64,000 nucleotides of DNA from Helicobacteraceae bacterium. Lineage in GTDB: Bacteria; Campylobacterota; Campylobacteria; Campylobacterales; Sulfurimonadaceae. The translations under genes were made by a program, and so were the position numbers. The stretch spans positions 1-64,000 of the forward strand of contig CANMJR010000013.1 of NCBI GenBank assembly GCA_947498025.1. Direction: 5' to 3'. Shown piece by piece: positions 8,435-17,124 of the stretch. The notes under the pieces were generated by a model, which did no database searches, was not told the DNA's origin, and worked only from the letters and a program-made list of their open reading frames with translations. How positions within the stretch are numbered: position 1 is the first letter of the stretch; each line of letters starts with the position of its first letter.

Positions 8435-10282
8435 TTAGTTATTTGCCGCATTCGTACTAGGCATCTTAAGTTTTCTTACAGCTATATCTACTCTGTTATT
8501 TAACTCAAGACCTTCGTTTTCAAATAGACTGTTTGTAAACATAGGCGCTTTGTTTGACTGCGCATGAACCGTTATATTTTCCTCTTTTGCTCCGGCTTCT
8601 ATTAGCTTTTCTTTAACTACGCTGGCTCTTTGCGCAGAGAGGAGAAGCATTTTTGCTTCATTCAGATTCTCATCGTCAACATTTCCGAAAACTTCAAATT
8701 TCATATTATCAAAGCCATACGGTTTAATCTGATCAATTAAATCATTAAGTTTCTTCTGACCTTTGTGAGTTAAGTCAGCATCTCTTGTTCCAAATAAAAA
8801 TCCGCTGTATCTCTCAATTTTCAGAGTATCATCATAGGTAAGCTCACATCCATAAGTGCTTCTCATTTTGTAGGTGAGTGAGTTGTTACATATATCCTGC
8901 TCATCAACAATTAAATCTTTATCCCCGTCAAGCATTATAGGGAGAGCATCGTTGTTTGAAGGGGCGTCCCCTTTTAATCCTACCTTTTCATACTCTATAT
9001 CTTCGCTGCCGATTACTGAGGGTACAAGTGTACCGAGAGCATCTAATATTCGGTACTTAGCAAAAAGAGCACTATACTCCGTATTGATAATTTGTGATTT
9101 TGAATTACTAAAATCACTCTGAGCAGACAGAAGATCCAAAAGTGTGCGGCGCCCCAAGTCATACTCTTTTTTATAAAGGGTAAGTGTTTTTTCCGAAAAT
9201 TCTCTATACCTCTGAAGGTGAACCATCTGTTGATTTAACTTTTCATAAGCTGCCCATGCTAAATTCAGATCTTCTATTGTATTGCGTCTAAGTTTATTTT
9301 TTATTTGAACTTCTTTATGAACTTCGCTTACACTTTTTTGTAGGGCTGCGGTATCGGCAAAACCGTTAAATAGATTGTATGAAAGATACGCCATTGCTCT
9401 GAAAGCATCACTCTCTCCTTCGGTTGCACTTAAATTTTTACTCATAGATTGGGACACTTCAACATCTACTTTAGGATAAAAAGGCGCCTTACTTTTATGA
9501 TTTGTCGCTTCTGCTAATCCAATATTGTATTTACTAACCAACAGGGACGGATTGTTTTGCATTGCAAATTGTGCTGCATCTTCAACTGTCTGGGGAAATC
9601 TAATCTCTTCGGTCGGTTTTTCCATACTTTCAATATCAAGATATCTTCCTAAAACAGCGTGCATGTTATATGTGACATCAAGGAGTGTATTCTCTTGAAC
9701 CACATAGTTTGATTTTGCCAACGCCAAAGATGACTCAATTTTATTTACCTCAGAGAGAGTTGTTAATCCGGAATCGTAGAGCTTTTGAACTTTAGCAATA
9801 ATCTCTTCGTTTATATCAATAGTTTCTTTAGCATTATCAAGTAACTCTCTTTGTCTTAGCACCTGCAAATAGGTATTTACCATGGCAAAAGAGATAGCAT
9901 TTACCTGTTCTATATATTTGTAGGCGGCGGAGAGAGTTCTATTTTCATTCTCTTTAATCTGATATGTAGTCTCAAACCCTTTAAAAATATTTTGCGTATA
10001 TTTTAAAGAGTTGTTATACACATTGTAATCAAAAGATTGATTTGCTACCCCAAGAGGACGATTATTCCTCTCTGTATGCTCATATCCAACACCAACCGAT
10101 ACATCGAGCTTTGGATAGTAGCCGGCCTGAGCAATCGTTACATCCTCTTTTGTAGAGTTGTAGTTTTTTAGCTGCTCCAAGATGGTTGGGTTTGTTGATA
10201 AAACTTCTTCTACAGTGGTTTTAAGATTTTGTGCATTAAGCAGCGTGCATAAAGATAAAGATAATAATATTTTTTTGTTCAT
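8435..10282 (-). CDS. TolC-family outer-membrane channel fused to a C-terminal OmpA-like domain
   Basis: 615 residues, much longer than a usual TolC (about 430-490). A signal peptide ('KILLSLSLCTLLNA') is followed by two outer-membrane-factor repeats (about 20-425), including 'AQAGYYPKLDVSVGVGYEH' and 'GRRTLLDLLSAQSDFSNSK'. Then comes a short Asp-rich TSP3/Ca-binding-like piece 'LDGDKDLIVDEQDIC' near 447-461. The last ~115 residues are OmpA-like ('GQKKLNDLIDQIKPYGF', 'SAQRASVVKEKLIEAG', 'LNNRVDIAV'). The fusion suggests a secretion channel that also grips peptidoglycan. It precedes lapB in the operon and is preceded by another TSP3-OmpA gene 21 bases away. Confidence 0.9.
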   Translation of the reverse strand: MNKKILLSLSLCTLLNAQNLKTTVEEVLSTNPTILEQLKNYNSTKEDVTIAQAGYYPKLDVSVGVGYEHTERNNRPLGVANQSFDYNVYNNSLKYTQNIFKGFETTYQIKENENRTLSAAYKYIEQVNAISFAMVNTYLQVLRQRELLDNAKETIDINEEIIAKVQKLYDSGLTTLSEVNKIESSLALAKSNYVVQENTLLDVTYNMHAVLGRYLDIESMEKPTEEIRFPQTVEDAAQFAMQNNPSLLVSKYNIGLAEATNHKSKAPFYPKVDVEVSQSMSKNLSATEGESDAFRAMAYLSYNLFNGFADTAALQKSVSEVHKEVQIKNKLRRNTIEDLNLAWAAYEKLNQQMVHLQRYREFSEKTLTLYKKEYDLGRRTLLDLLSAQSDFSNSKSQIINTEYSALFAKYRILDALGTLVPSVIGSEDIEYEKVGLKGDAPSNNDALPIMLDGDKDLIVDEQDICNNSLTYKMRSTYGCELTYDDTLKIERYSGFLFGTRDADLTHKGQKKLNDLIDQIKPYGFDNMKFEVFGNVDDENLNEAKMLLLSAQRASVVKEKLIEAGAKEENITVHAQSNKAPMFTNSLFENEGLELNNRVDIAVRKLKMPSTNAANN

Positions 10283-10303
10283 TTGGTGTTCCTAATCAAT
10301 ATG

Positions 10304-11383
10304 CTACTGTTTTGTAGCAGACGGTTTTAACTCAACTTCTATACGGCGGTTTTCTGCACGACCATCTCTGAGCAGGTTATCTGCAACAGGTCTATTTTCA
10401 CCCTCGCCGATAGCACTCAATCTGCCTGCCTCAATACTCTCTTGAATTAAAGATTTCATGACAGCATCTGCGCGATTTTGAGAGAGAAGCATATTCTCTT
10501 CACTGCTACCGATGGCATCTGTGTGACCGGAAATCAGAGCGTTATAGCCGCTATTATCTTTTAAAAACTGAGCAAACTTTTTTATATCTTCAGAGTAGTT
10601 GTCTTTTATATCATATTTATTTGTCTCAAAATTTACTTTTAATATTGCAGTTTGCGGACAGCCGACACCATCAACTTTAAATAATTTTGGAGTATCTGGA
10701 CATTTATCGTCTCTATCAAGAACGCCGTCTTCGTCGCTATCAGGCTCGCAACCATCTGCATTCACAGCTTTGCCCTCGGGAGTAGTCGGGCATTTGTCTA
10801 TGGAGTTTGCAATGGCGTCATGGTCATCATCGCCATCAATGCAGCAACCGGTAGCATCCACTTTTTTATTAAGTGGTGTTGTAGGACATTTGTCTATGGA
10901 TGTCGGAACCCCGTCATGGTCATGGTCGGCTTCCTCTGCTGCAATGGGAAGTATGCGCTTAAACTCGCCCTCGTTTATCTCTTTATTGTAGTTAGCATCC
11001 TCTGTTCTCATGCCGTTTGTAGCTGCTCCAACTGCAACATTATTGGTTTCCCAATCTTTCGGTGCGGCAACGGAACTTTTTTTGACCGCTTCAACTTCCG
11101 CCGCATTTCTAGCAGCTGCAGCTATTTCTGCTTTTTGAATCATCTCTTCTTTGGCTTTTTTAGCTGCTATTGCTTCAACTCTCTTCATTGCCGCTTTTTG
11201 CTCTGCATCAACTTTTGCTACTCCAATTGTTGCACCCTCTTCTTGTATCGGAGTTTCTGTTGTTGCAGTGGATGATGGAGTTGCTGATTTTTCTAGTTCT
11301 TCTGCGACAGAAGGCGGAATATTCCACCCGGCACTCAGTGTCGTTGCTAAAATCGTTAATGCCACTGCTATTTTTAATCTCAT
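10304..11383 (-). CDS. OmpA-family protein with thrombospondin type 3 repeats
   Basis: 359 residues. Signal peptide ('LKIAVALTILATTLSAG'), an Ala/Glu/Lys-rich helical stretch (about 55-105), then three Asp-rich TSP3-type calcium repeats each ending in 'DKCP.TP' ('DHDGVPTSIDKCPTTP', 'DHDAIANSIDKCPTTP', 'DEDGVLDRDDKCPDTP'). The C-terminal OmpA peptidoglycan-binding domain shows 'ALISGHTDAIGSSEENMLLS', 'NRADAV' and 'GRAENRRIEV'. First gene of the secretion operon. Together with the TolC-OmpA fusion it likely anchors or stabilises the exporter at the cell wall. Confidence 0.88.
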   Translation of the reverse strand: MRLKIAVALTILATTLSAGWNIPPSVAEELEKSATPSSTATTETPIQEEGATIGVAKVDAEQKAAMKRVEAIAAKKAKEEMIQKAEIAAAARNAAEVEAVKKSSVAAPKDWETNNVAVGAATNGMRTEDANYNKEINEGEFKRILPIAAEEADHDHDGVPTSIDKCPTTPLNKKVDATGCCIDGDDDHDAIANSIDKCPTTPEGKAVNADGCEPDSDEDGVLDRDDKCPDTPKLFKVDGVGCPQTAILKVNFETNKYDIKDNYSEDIKKFAQFLKDNSGYNALISGHTDAIGSSEENMLLSQNRADAVMKSLIQESIEAGRLSAIGEGENRPVADNLLRDGRAENRRIEVELKPSATKQ

Positions 11384-11522
11384 TTTCTACTTTCCTTCAT
11401 CTGGGCAATACTTAACTTAACTAATATTATGTTATAAAGGGTGATTATAACAGATAAAAACTGAATAATGAGCGAGCTCGATATACAAAAGCAAATCACC
11501 ATTCTCATGTTTCTGTTTATGC

Positions 11523-11528
11523 TACAAT
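11523..11528 (+). promoter_or_regulatory. -10-like box before mutS7
   Basis: TACAAT located 33 bases before the ATG of the MutS gene, in the spacer between the divergent OmpA and MutS genes. No convincing -35 box is visible. Confidence 0.4.
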
Positions 11529-11561
11529 ATCGACCTTAAAATCACAAACTAAAGCGGGCTT

Positions 11562-14500
11562 ATGCGTTCATCTGACTTAGACTCTATCATCAACAATAAA
11601 GAAAAATTTCTCACTCAAACCTACTTTGATTTGCAGAGATATTTTGAAGAAAAGTATGGAAAAGATACTGTTGTTTTTATGGAAATCGGAACTTTTTTTG
11701 AAGTTTATGAGGTAAATAACGATGATGAACAGATAGGTAAGGCAAAAGAGATAGCCGAACTTTTAAATATTCAGCTTACCAAAAAAAATAAAAATATTGT
11801 AGAGAACTCAGACAAAAATCCGCTTCTGGCAGGTGTTCCTGCCGTTTCTTTTGAGAGGTACTTAAGCCGTATAATCTCAGAACAAAAATATACCGTAATC
11901 GTCGTAAAACAAAAAGGCAACCCTCCCAATGTTAGCCGTTATATCTCGCAAATTGTCTCTCCCGGCACAAACTTTGACCATATCATTGATAACGACGATA
12001 ATTTTATCGTCTCAATATTGGTGGATAAACACAGAGATATTTATAACATCGGTTACTCCGCCATAGATGTAACAACGGGAAAAACATGGCTTTATGAGAC
12101 ACATGGAACAAGTGAAGACCCATCGTATGCGCTTGATGAAGTCTTTAACCTCTTAAATATTTACAGAACTTCAGAGATTGTTGTTACTTTTTTAGAGGGT
12201 GTTGAGAACCAAAAACATGTGATGCAGTATCTTGAAATTGCTGAACACTATCACTACAGCGTAAATAATGACAGACCTAAAATAGAGTTTCAAAATGAGC
12301 TTTTTCGTGAAGTGTATCAGATAAAATCTCTTCTCTCTGCCATAGAGCATCTGGATTTAGAACGATCTCCCATGATTACCGAATCTTTGGCTATTTTGAT
12401 TCATTTTATCGTAGAGCATGACATTCATATAGTGCAAAAACTCGATTTACCTCGCACCATAGACAACCGCCGTTTTATGTATTTGGGTAACAATGCGCTG
12501 GAGCAAGTCGGAATAATCTCAAAAGATAACAAAGAATTCACGCTCTTAAGAATGATGGATAGAAGCGCTACCGCTATAGGAAAAAGACTTTTAAAAGAGA
12601 GACTTTTAAACCCGATTATAGAAAAAGAGGAGCTTGAGAGACGCTATAACTTAATAGAAAAAGTTGCTTCGCATGTTCGTTTTCTTGATGAGACGATGCG
12701 GGGAATTTATGATTTAGAGAGACTCTCACGCCGTCTTGATTTGGCACGGCTTCACCCTTTTGAGATGAATCACATGTATGACTCCATGTTGAGTGTTAAA
12801 GAGATCATCGGATATGCAAAAAAGCATAAGATCCAAAAAAATTTATTTCATGAGACAGAAGTGGATGAGTTTTTAAGAGATATAAGTAAAAGCATAGATT
12901 TGGATATTTCTCGCCGTTTTACGCATGCAACGGTGGATGATAACTTTTTGATGAACGGGGTGGATGAAGCGGTGGATACGCTGGTGCGAGAAAACTCAGT
13001 GATGCTTGTTGCTTTTGAAGATATTATGATTCAAATTGAGAGTATGTTAGAGAGTTCTAATAGCGGGAGTTCTAGCCGTTTAGTCACTCTGGGGCTTCTT
13101 GAAAAAGAGGGCTACTATATTTCTCTTAGCAAAAACAGATTCTCTATGATTGAGGGTGTCTTTAAAAATGATGAGAATTTTGCAAAATTCAGCGTCAAAA
13201 AACTGACAAACAGTGTAAAAATTACATCTGATTTTACGGACAATCTCTCAGACAAAATTATGAAAAACCGCCGTAAAATAGTCTCACTCGTCAAAGAGAG
13301 ATTTATACAGCTCCAAGGAGTGTATGAGAGACGATACTCTCTCCTTTTTGACAGGGTAATAGCCTATATTGCAGACCTTGACGTGGCACTTAGCTCTTCA
13401 AAAGTTGCACAAATATACAACCATTCCAGACCCATGATAATCGATGCAAAAGAGGATGAAAACTTTATGCAAATCATGCAGCTCAGGCACCCGCTCATAG
13501 AGGTTCAGGAGCGAGGCGGAATCTATGTTCCAAACGATATTGTCATGGGCAATCGTGCCTACATGGATTTGCCTCATCCGAGTAGTGTAATGCTAGATGT
13601 TGCCGTACATGACGGATATCCGATAAACGGAGTTTTGCTTTATGGCATCAATTCCAGCGGTAAAAGTTCATTGATGAAAAGCATAGGAATTGCCATACTC
13701 ATGGCGCAATCTGGTTTTTTTGTGAGTGCCGCCGTTATGAAGTTTACCCTTTTTGATTCGCTCTTTACGCGCATTGTCTCGAAGGATAATCTTGCAAAAG
13801 GGCTTTCAACTTTTGCGGTGGAGATGTTGGAGTTAAAAAATATCTTCAACCGTGCCACAGTTCGCTCACTTGTCCTCGGCGATGAGATAAGCCACGGAAC
13901 AGAAACCCTCTCAGGCGTGGCAATAGTTGCAAGTGCTATCATCAAACTTGCAAAACTTCGTTCACTCTTTTTGTTCGCAACTCACCTGCATCAGCTCTCC
14001 ACCATGCAGGAAATTACAACGCTCGATTCAGTGGTAGATTTGCACCTAAGCGTGGAGTATGACGAAGAGAAGGACGCTCTTATTTTTAACCGTGTTTTAC
14101 AAGCAGGAAGCGGAAGCAGTATTTATGGTTTGGAGTTTGCAAAATCACTCCACATGGACAGCGACTTTTTAGATACGGCAAACCGCATCCGAAAAAGACT
14201 TGCAAATGATTTTGATGAGCTGGAACTTTTAGTGAAGAAAAAAACAAGCAAATACAACAAAGAGTTGTATGTAACTAAATGTATTATTTGTGGAGCTGTA
14301 GCCGAAGATGTACATCACATTTCACAACGCTCACTTGCAGATAAAGCAGGTTTTATCGGGCATTTTCATCAAAACAACAAGCACAATTTAATTCCGCTCT
14401 GTAAAGAGCATCACAACCAAATACATGACGGCAAAATCAAAGTCGATGGTTTTGTCATGACCTCAAACGGTTTGGAGCTGAAGTTTGAAGAGCAGATGAG

Positions 14501-14603
14501 TAAGCCAAAAAATGTTGAGGTTTTGGAGCCGAAAATTAATGAAGTTAAAGAGATGGAAGAGGTGAAAGTGGAGGGTAAGAAGTTTGTTTTGGATGATTGG
14601 TAA
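11562..14603 (+). CDS. mutS7: MutS7: MutS homologue with C-terminal HNH endonuclease domain
   Basis: 1013 residues. The N-terminal mismatch-recognition domain holds 'MEIGTFFEVYE', the GxFxE-type motif that stacks on a mismatch in MutS. The clamp and lever region spans about 260-620. The ATPase has 'LLYGINSSGKSSLMKSIGIA' as Walker A, 'TRIVSKDNLAKGLSTFAVEM' and Walker B 'RSLVLGDEISHGTE'. Unlike E. coli MutS, the C-terminus (about 905-960) is an HNH nuclease: 'CIICGAVAEDVHHISQRS' followed by 'HNLIPLCKEHHNQIHDG'. This MutS-HNH architecture is the MutS7 subfamily known from some Campylobacterota, giant viruses and octocoral mitochondria. Recognition and nicking may thus reside in one polypeptide. 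No mutL is nearby. Confidence 0.93.
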   Translation: MRSSDLDSIINNKEKFLTQTYFDLQRYFEEKYGKDTVVFMEIGTFFEVYEVNNDDEQIGKAKEIAELLNIQLTKKNKNIVENSDKNPLLAGVPAVSFERYLSRIISEQKYTVIVVKQKGNPPNVSRYISQIVSPGTNFDHIIDNDDNFIVSILVDKHRDIYNIGYSAIDVTTGKTWLYETHGTSEDPSYALDEVFNLLNIYRTSEIVVTFLEGVENQKHVMQYLEIAEHYHYSVNNDRPKIEFQNELFREVYQIKSLLSAIEHLDLERSPMITESLAILIHFIVEHDIHIVQKLDLPRTIDNRRFMYLGNNALEQVGIISKDNKEFTLLRMMDRSATAIGKRLLKERLLNPIIEKEELERRYNLIEKVASHVRFLDETMRGIYDLERLSRRLDLARLHPFEMNHMYDSMLSVKEIIGYAKKHKIQKNLFHETEVDEFLRDISKSIDLDISRRFTHATVDDNFLMNGVDEAVDTLVRENSVMLVAFEDIMIQIESMLESSNSGSSSRLVTLGLLEKEGYYISLSKNRFSMIEGVFKNDENFAKFSVKKLTNSVKITSDFTDNLSDKIMKNRRKIVSLVKERFIQLQGVYERRYSLLFDRVIAYIADLDVALSSSKVAQIYNHSRPMIIDAKEDENFMQIMQLRHPLIEVQERGGIYVPNDIVMGNRAYMDLPHPSSVMLDVAVHDGYPINGVLLYGINSSGKSSLMKSIGIAILMAQSGFFVSAAVMKFTLFDSLFTRIVSKDNLAKGLSTFAVEMLELKNIFNRATVRSLVLGDEISHGTETLSGVAIVASAIIKLAKLRSLFLFATHLHQLSTMQEITTLDSVVDLHLSVEYDEEKDALIFNRVLQAGSGSSIYGLEFAKSLHMDSDFLDTANRIRKRLANDFDELELLVKKKTSKYNKELYVTKCIICGAVAEDVHHISQRSLADKAGFIGHFHQNNKHNLIPLCKEHHNQIHDGKIKVDGFVMTSNGLELKFEEQMSKPKNVEVLEPKINEVKEMEEVKVEGKKFVLDDW

Positions 14604-14633
14604 TTTTTTATTTTTTTAAATACTGATTTGTTT

Positions 14634-14669
14634 CCTCGTTCCCAAGCTCCAGCTTGGGAATGCATACTT
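14634..14669 (+). repeat. REP-like palindrome, CAAGCT stem variant
   Basis: TTCCCAAGCT (14639-14648) and AGCTTGGGAA (14651-14660) form a perfect 10-bp stem with a 2-base turn. The flanks CTCGTT on the left and TGCATACTT on the right match the REP elements around the RAYT gene near 43 kb, although the stem sequence differs. Confidence 0.75.
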
Positions 14670-14751
14670 CAATATCACAAAATACAGGTAAGCATTCTCT
14701 CATACTTTTTTCTCCGCAAAAAAGTAAGCAAAAAGCTCTCACAACGGCTTC

Positions 14752-14774
14752 GAGTCCGACGGAGCGTCGGATTC
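14752..14774 (+). repeat. Hairpin of unknown role
   Basis: GAGTCCGAC pairs with GTCGGATTC (one G-T wobble) around a GGAGC loop. There is no T-tract, so terminator function is doubtful. It lies between the REP-like element and the accessory island. Confidence 0.45.
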
Positions 14775-15091
14775 CCAAAAAAGAGCAAACAAACCACTAA
14801 AAACAGAAAACTCGCTTTGCTCAAACAGTTCTGTTTTCTTAACGCGATTTATTCACTCTTCTTTGGCTCTGCAGGTGTTGCGAAGTTGACTGATGCATTG
14901 ATTTATTAGAATGAGTGAAAAGTGAAAATTCACTTACTAAGAGGTGTTATTTTCAACTTTATTAGCATGATAGATGTGTGTATTTTCCACATAATGACAC
15001 TCTTGCTATAGTCTAAGGTTACAAATAGTATCATTCCGCAATTTTTTAGTTACTATCAATACAATATTTATATTTTACAAGGGAGGTAACT

Positions 15092-15283
15092 GTGAAAAAC
15101 GAAGAATTAAACCCTCTGTCAATGATTCCAGCAACCGATGACCAATATGCGAAAATAATGCTGCCTAAGAATGGCGATAAATCTTTAGATGAAGTAATGA
15201 AAGATAAAGATGCTAGCTATTTTAATGACTCATTTTATGATTTGTCAAATTTTATGGATTTAGATGAACCGACTATCTGCTAG
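15092..15283 (+). CDS. Small hypothetical protein, first of an overlapping pair
   Basis: 63 residues from a GTG start with a strong GGGAGG ribosome-binding site 6 bases upstream. Acidic and Met/Asp-rich, with no signal peptide or known motif. Its 3' end overlaps the next gene by 20 bases in another frame, which suggests a co-translated two-gene unit like many toxin-antitoxin or small defence cassettes. I do not recognise the family. Confidence 0.55.
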   Translation: MKNEELNPLSMIPATDDQYAKIMLPKNGDKSLDEVMKDKDASYFNDSFYDLSNFMDLDEPTIC

Positions 15284-15767
15284 TCATATAAAAGATATAG
15301 CTATTCGTTTATGCGAGGGAGCTGTTCAAGCAAAAGCAGATGAACTTAAATTTAATAAAGAAAAACTTGATAATATTGTTTCATTATATGAGATTATGAT
15401 AGAAGAACTTAGAAATAAAATGAGAAGTAAAGATGTGCTTGATAGACATAAAATATCTGCATTGATAACAGTTTCATTTTTATATCATAGTCCATTAAGT
15501 ACAATTGGTGTCAATCCATCTTATTTTGCAAGAAATGCTAATTATATTATTGCTCTTAAAATTTCAACAGCTATTCTTGCAGCTTTTGAAGAAAAAAAAG
15601 ATTTTGAAATATCAAAACAATATACAGGCGAATTTATTCGTCTTTTGGAAAATAATAAAGCAAACTTAACATATATTGCAAGTTCAGATGGTAAAAACAA
15701 CATAGAAGCAATTTTCTTTTTGTCTCATATTTATTATTTTATAGAAAAATGTGAAAAAAGACAATAG
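15264..15767 (+). CDS. Hypothetical helical protein, second of an overlapping pair
   Basis: 167 residues, predicted mostly helical, AT-rich codons. A central 'DRHKISALITVSFLYHSPL' is the most motif-like part, but I cannot assign a family. It begins inside the preceding 63-residue gene and ends 57 bases before a strong hairpin. Position next to a nucleotidyltransferase/HEPN pair and a REP-like element points to an accessory island. A toxin or effector role is only a guess. Confidence 0.6.
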   Translation: MNRLSASHIKDIAIRLCEGAVQAKADELKFNKEKLDNIVSLYEIMIEELRNKMRSKDVLDRHKISALITVSFLYHSPLSTIGVNPSYFARNANYIIALKISTAILAAFEEKKDFEISKQYTGEFIRLLENNKANLTYIASSDGKNNIEAIFFLSHIYYFIEKCEKRQ

Positions 15768-15824
15768 AACTACATTTTTGTAAATGAATTTCCATCTTTT
15801 CTAAAGTAATCTAAATTTAGATAG

Positions 15825-15849
15825 CAGATAATAACTTTGTTGTTATCTG
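15825..15849 (+). terminator. Terminator-like hairpin
   Basis: CAGATAATAAC pairs with GTTGTTATCTG (one G-T wobble) around TTT: an 11-bp stem directly followed by 'tttcc'. It separates the hypothetical pair from the MNT/HEPN unit. Confidence 0.5.
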
Positions 15850-15910
15850 TTTCCACATGCCAAATATTTTCACACTTCCATCTCATTTGTTTGATTTATT
15901 TATATTTGTG

Positions 15911-15916
15911 TATAAT
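15911..15916 (+). promoter_or_regulatory. -10 box of MNT/HEPN operon
   Basis: TATAAT with an upstream 'tgtg' and T-rich sequence, 29 bases before the ATG. An AGGAGGG ribosome-binding site follows. Confidence 0.55.
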
Positions 15917-15944
15917 CAGCTAAATTACAGATAGGAGGGTTTAG

Positions 15945-16256
15945 ATGATAGATATTGAAGTGTTAAAGCATGAAATTGTCGAAAGACTTAAACCCCTTAG
16001 TCCAGATAAAATAATACTCTTTGGTTCTTATGCTTATGGTACTCCGAATGAGAATAGTGATATAGATTTGTTCTTGGTAAAGGATACTGAAGATAGAAAC
16101 TATGATGTTACTGCGAAGATGAAACTATTGGACTTAATCAGAAAGTATCATATTGGATTTGATATCCTCATAGCATCTAATAATTTTTTACAATCAAGAG
16201 AAGACTATTTCTACAAAGTCGATATCCTAGAAAAGGGACGAGTGATATATGAATAA
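15945..16256 (+). CDS. Minimal nucleotidyltransferase (MNT) antitoxin-type protein
   Basis: 103 residues. 'ILFGSYAYGTPNENSDIDLFLV' carries the GSx10DxD signature of the minimal nucleotidyltransferase fold near residues 28-46. In characterised MNT/HEPN pairs the MNT partner modifies and silences the HEPN RNase. It overlaps the HEPN gene by 8 bases, and a strong AGGAGGG site precedes the ATG. Accessory context supports a toxin-antitoxin role. Confidence 0.85.
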   Translation: MIDIEVLKHEIVERLKPLSPDKIILFGSYAYGTPNENSDIDLFLVKDTEDRNYDVTAKMKLLDLIRKYHIGFDILIASNNFLQSREDYFYKVDILEKGRVIYE

Positions 16257-16656
16257 AACAGCAGGTATTGAGTGGGTTGAAAAAGGATGGCATCATCTTA
16301 GTACTGCTCATATTTTACAAAACTGCAACCATTACACGGACATCATTGGTGTTGAACTTCATTACAGTATTGAAATCTTTCTAAAATCCCTATTGGCTTA
16401 CAACAATCTACAAATCAAAAAAACGCACGAACTGTATGATTTGTACACTATGGTAAATGATCATATTAATCTCAATAACGATGAAATTGAATTACTTCTT
16501 ATCGCAACCAAGTATTATATATTAGAGGCTTATCCAAATAGAAATCGAACGCTTCCACCAAGAGAGGAAATAAAAAAAGTTTTAGACTTCGCAAATGCTC
16601 TATTTATAGAAGTCTGTAGCGTACTAGATATTTCCATGGATGAGATAAAGGCTTAA
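16249..16656 (+). CDS. HEPN-domain protein, partner of MNT
   Basis: 135 residues, all-helical. 'VELHYSIEIFLKSLLAYNNL', 'KTHELYDLYTMV' and 'LEAYPNRNRTLPPREEI' fit the HEPN family (PF05168-like), which is typically encoded directly after a minimal nucleotidyltransferase. A clear Rx4-6H RNase motif is not visible, so catalytic activity is uncertain. Translationally coupled to the upstream gene. Confidence 0.78.
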   Translation: MNKTAGIEWVEKGWHHLSTAHILQNCNHYTDIIGVELHYSIEIFLKSLLAYNNLQIKKTHELYDLYTMVNDHINLNNDEIELLLIATKYYILEAYPNRNRTLPPREEIKKVLDFANALFIEVCSVLDISMDEIKA

Positions 16657-16785
16657 TAATAAGTTATTTAAGTTTTTTACCTTTATATGCATTCCAACAT
16701 CAAAGAACTAACCAAAGTGAAGCAATTCACCTCGGTATTAGCGCTCGTCCTATACCAAACATTTCTATATCTTCAGTGTTCCAAA

Positions 16786-17124
16786 CTACCTAAATTTTTT
16801 GTTATTTTCTACAAGAAGCTTATGAATAAATTCAAATTCATCACTGATGTATTCACTAAAAGTATAGGTAAAATCGAGTTCTTTTTTGATTTTATTTATA
16901 AAAGCATCAGCATCTTTACTTCCTGTGTGAGATAGATATACTACCAATAGCTCTGAAGTAAGCTGTTGAACTATATCCGTCTGTCTTGTGCGTTTATCCA
17001 ATACATCGAATGCGTTTTTATTATTTGTATTCACCAAAATAACAACCAAAGGAATCCTATATCTAGATGCCCTGTAAAATTCATCACTTCCAATATCCAA
17101 AATATTTTGTTTTATTAAATCCAC
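16786..17124 (-). CDS. Hypothetical protein, possibly a GGDEF-like remnant
   Basis: 112 residues from a GTG start with AGGGGG upstream. The text 'EFYRASRYRIPLVVILVNTN' and the strand-helix pattern after it recall the start of diguanylate-cyclase-type folds, but GGDEF itself is absent. No membrane segment or signal. Could be a degenerate signalling domain or an unrelated alpha/beta protein. It is transcribed alone, convergent with the HEPN gene. Confidence 0.45.
   Translation of the reverse strand: MDLIKQNILDIGSDEFYRASRYRIPLVVILVNTNNKNAFDVLDKRTRQTDIVQQLTSELLVVYLSHTGSKDADAFINKIKKELDFTYTFSEYISDEFEFIHKLLVENNKKFR

Larger units (their letters stand above)
14604..15091 (+). other. Gene-poor spacer with two palindromes
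   Basis: No supported gene. It holds a REP-like palindrome (14634-14669), a 9-bp hairpin (14752-14774), and a stretch whose translation (ORF 14628-14909) is assembled from these palindromes and so is unlikely to be a protein. The last ~100 bases lead into the accessory gene at 15092 and contain AT-rich sequence suited to a promoter. Confidence 0.6.

Noticed and set aside
10599-11420. Several plus-strand ORFs within the OmpA gene
   Set aside because: Antisense shadows of a well-supported TSP3-OmpA gene; compositions are biased by the opposing Asp/Ala-rich codons.
14628-14909. 93-residue ORF after mutS7
   Set aside because: It is read through a REP-like palindrome and another hairpin, has no ribosome-binding site, and shows no domain.
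16687-16935. 82-residue plus-strand ORF after the HEPN gene
   Set aside because: Antisense to the better supported GTG-start gene at 16786-17124; no ribosome-binding site.
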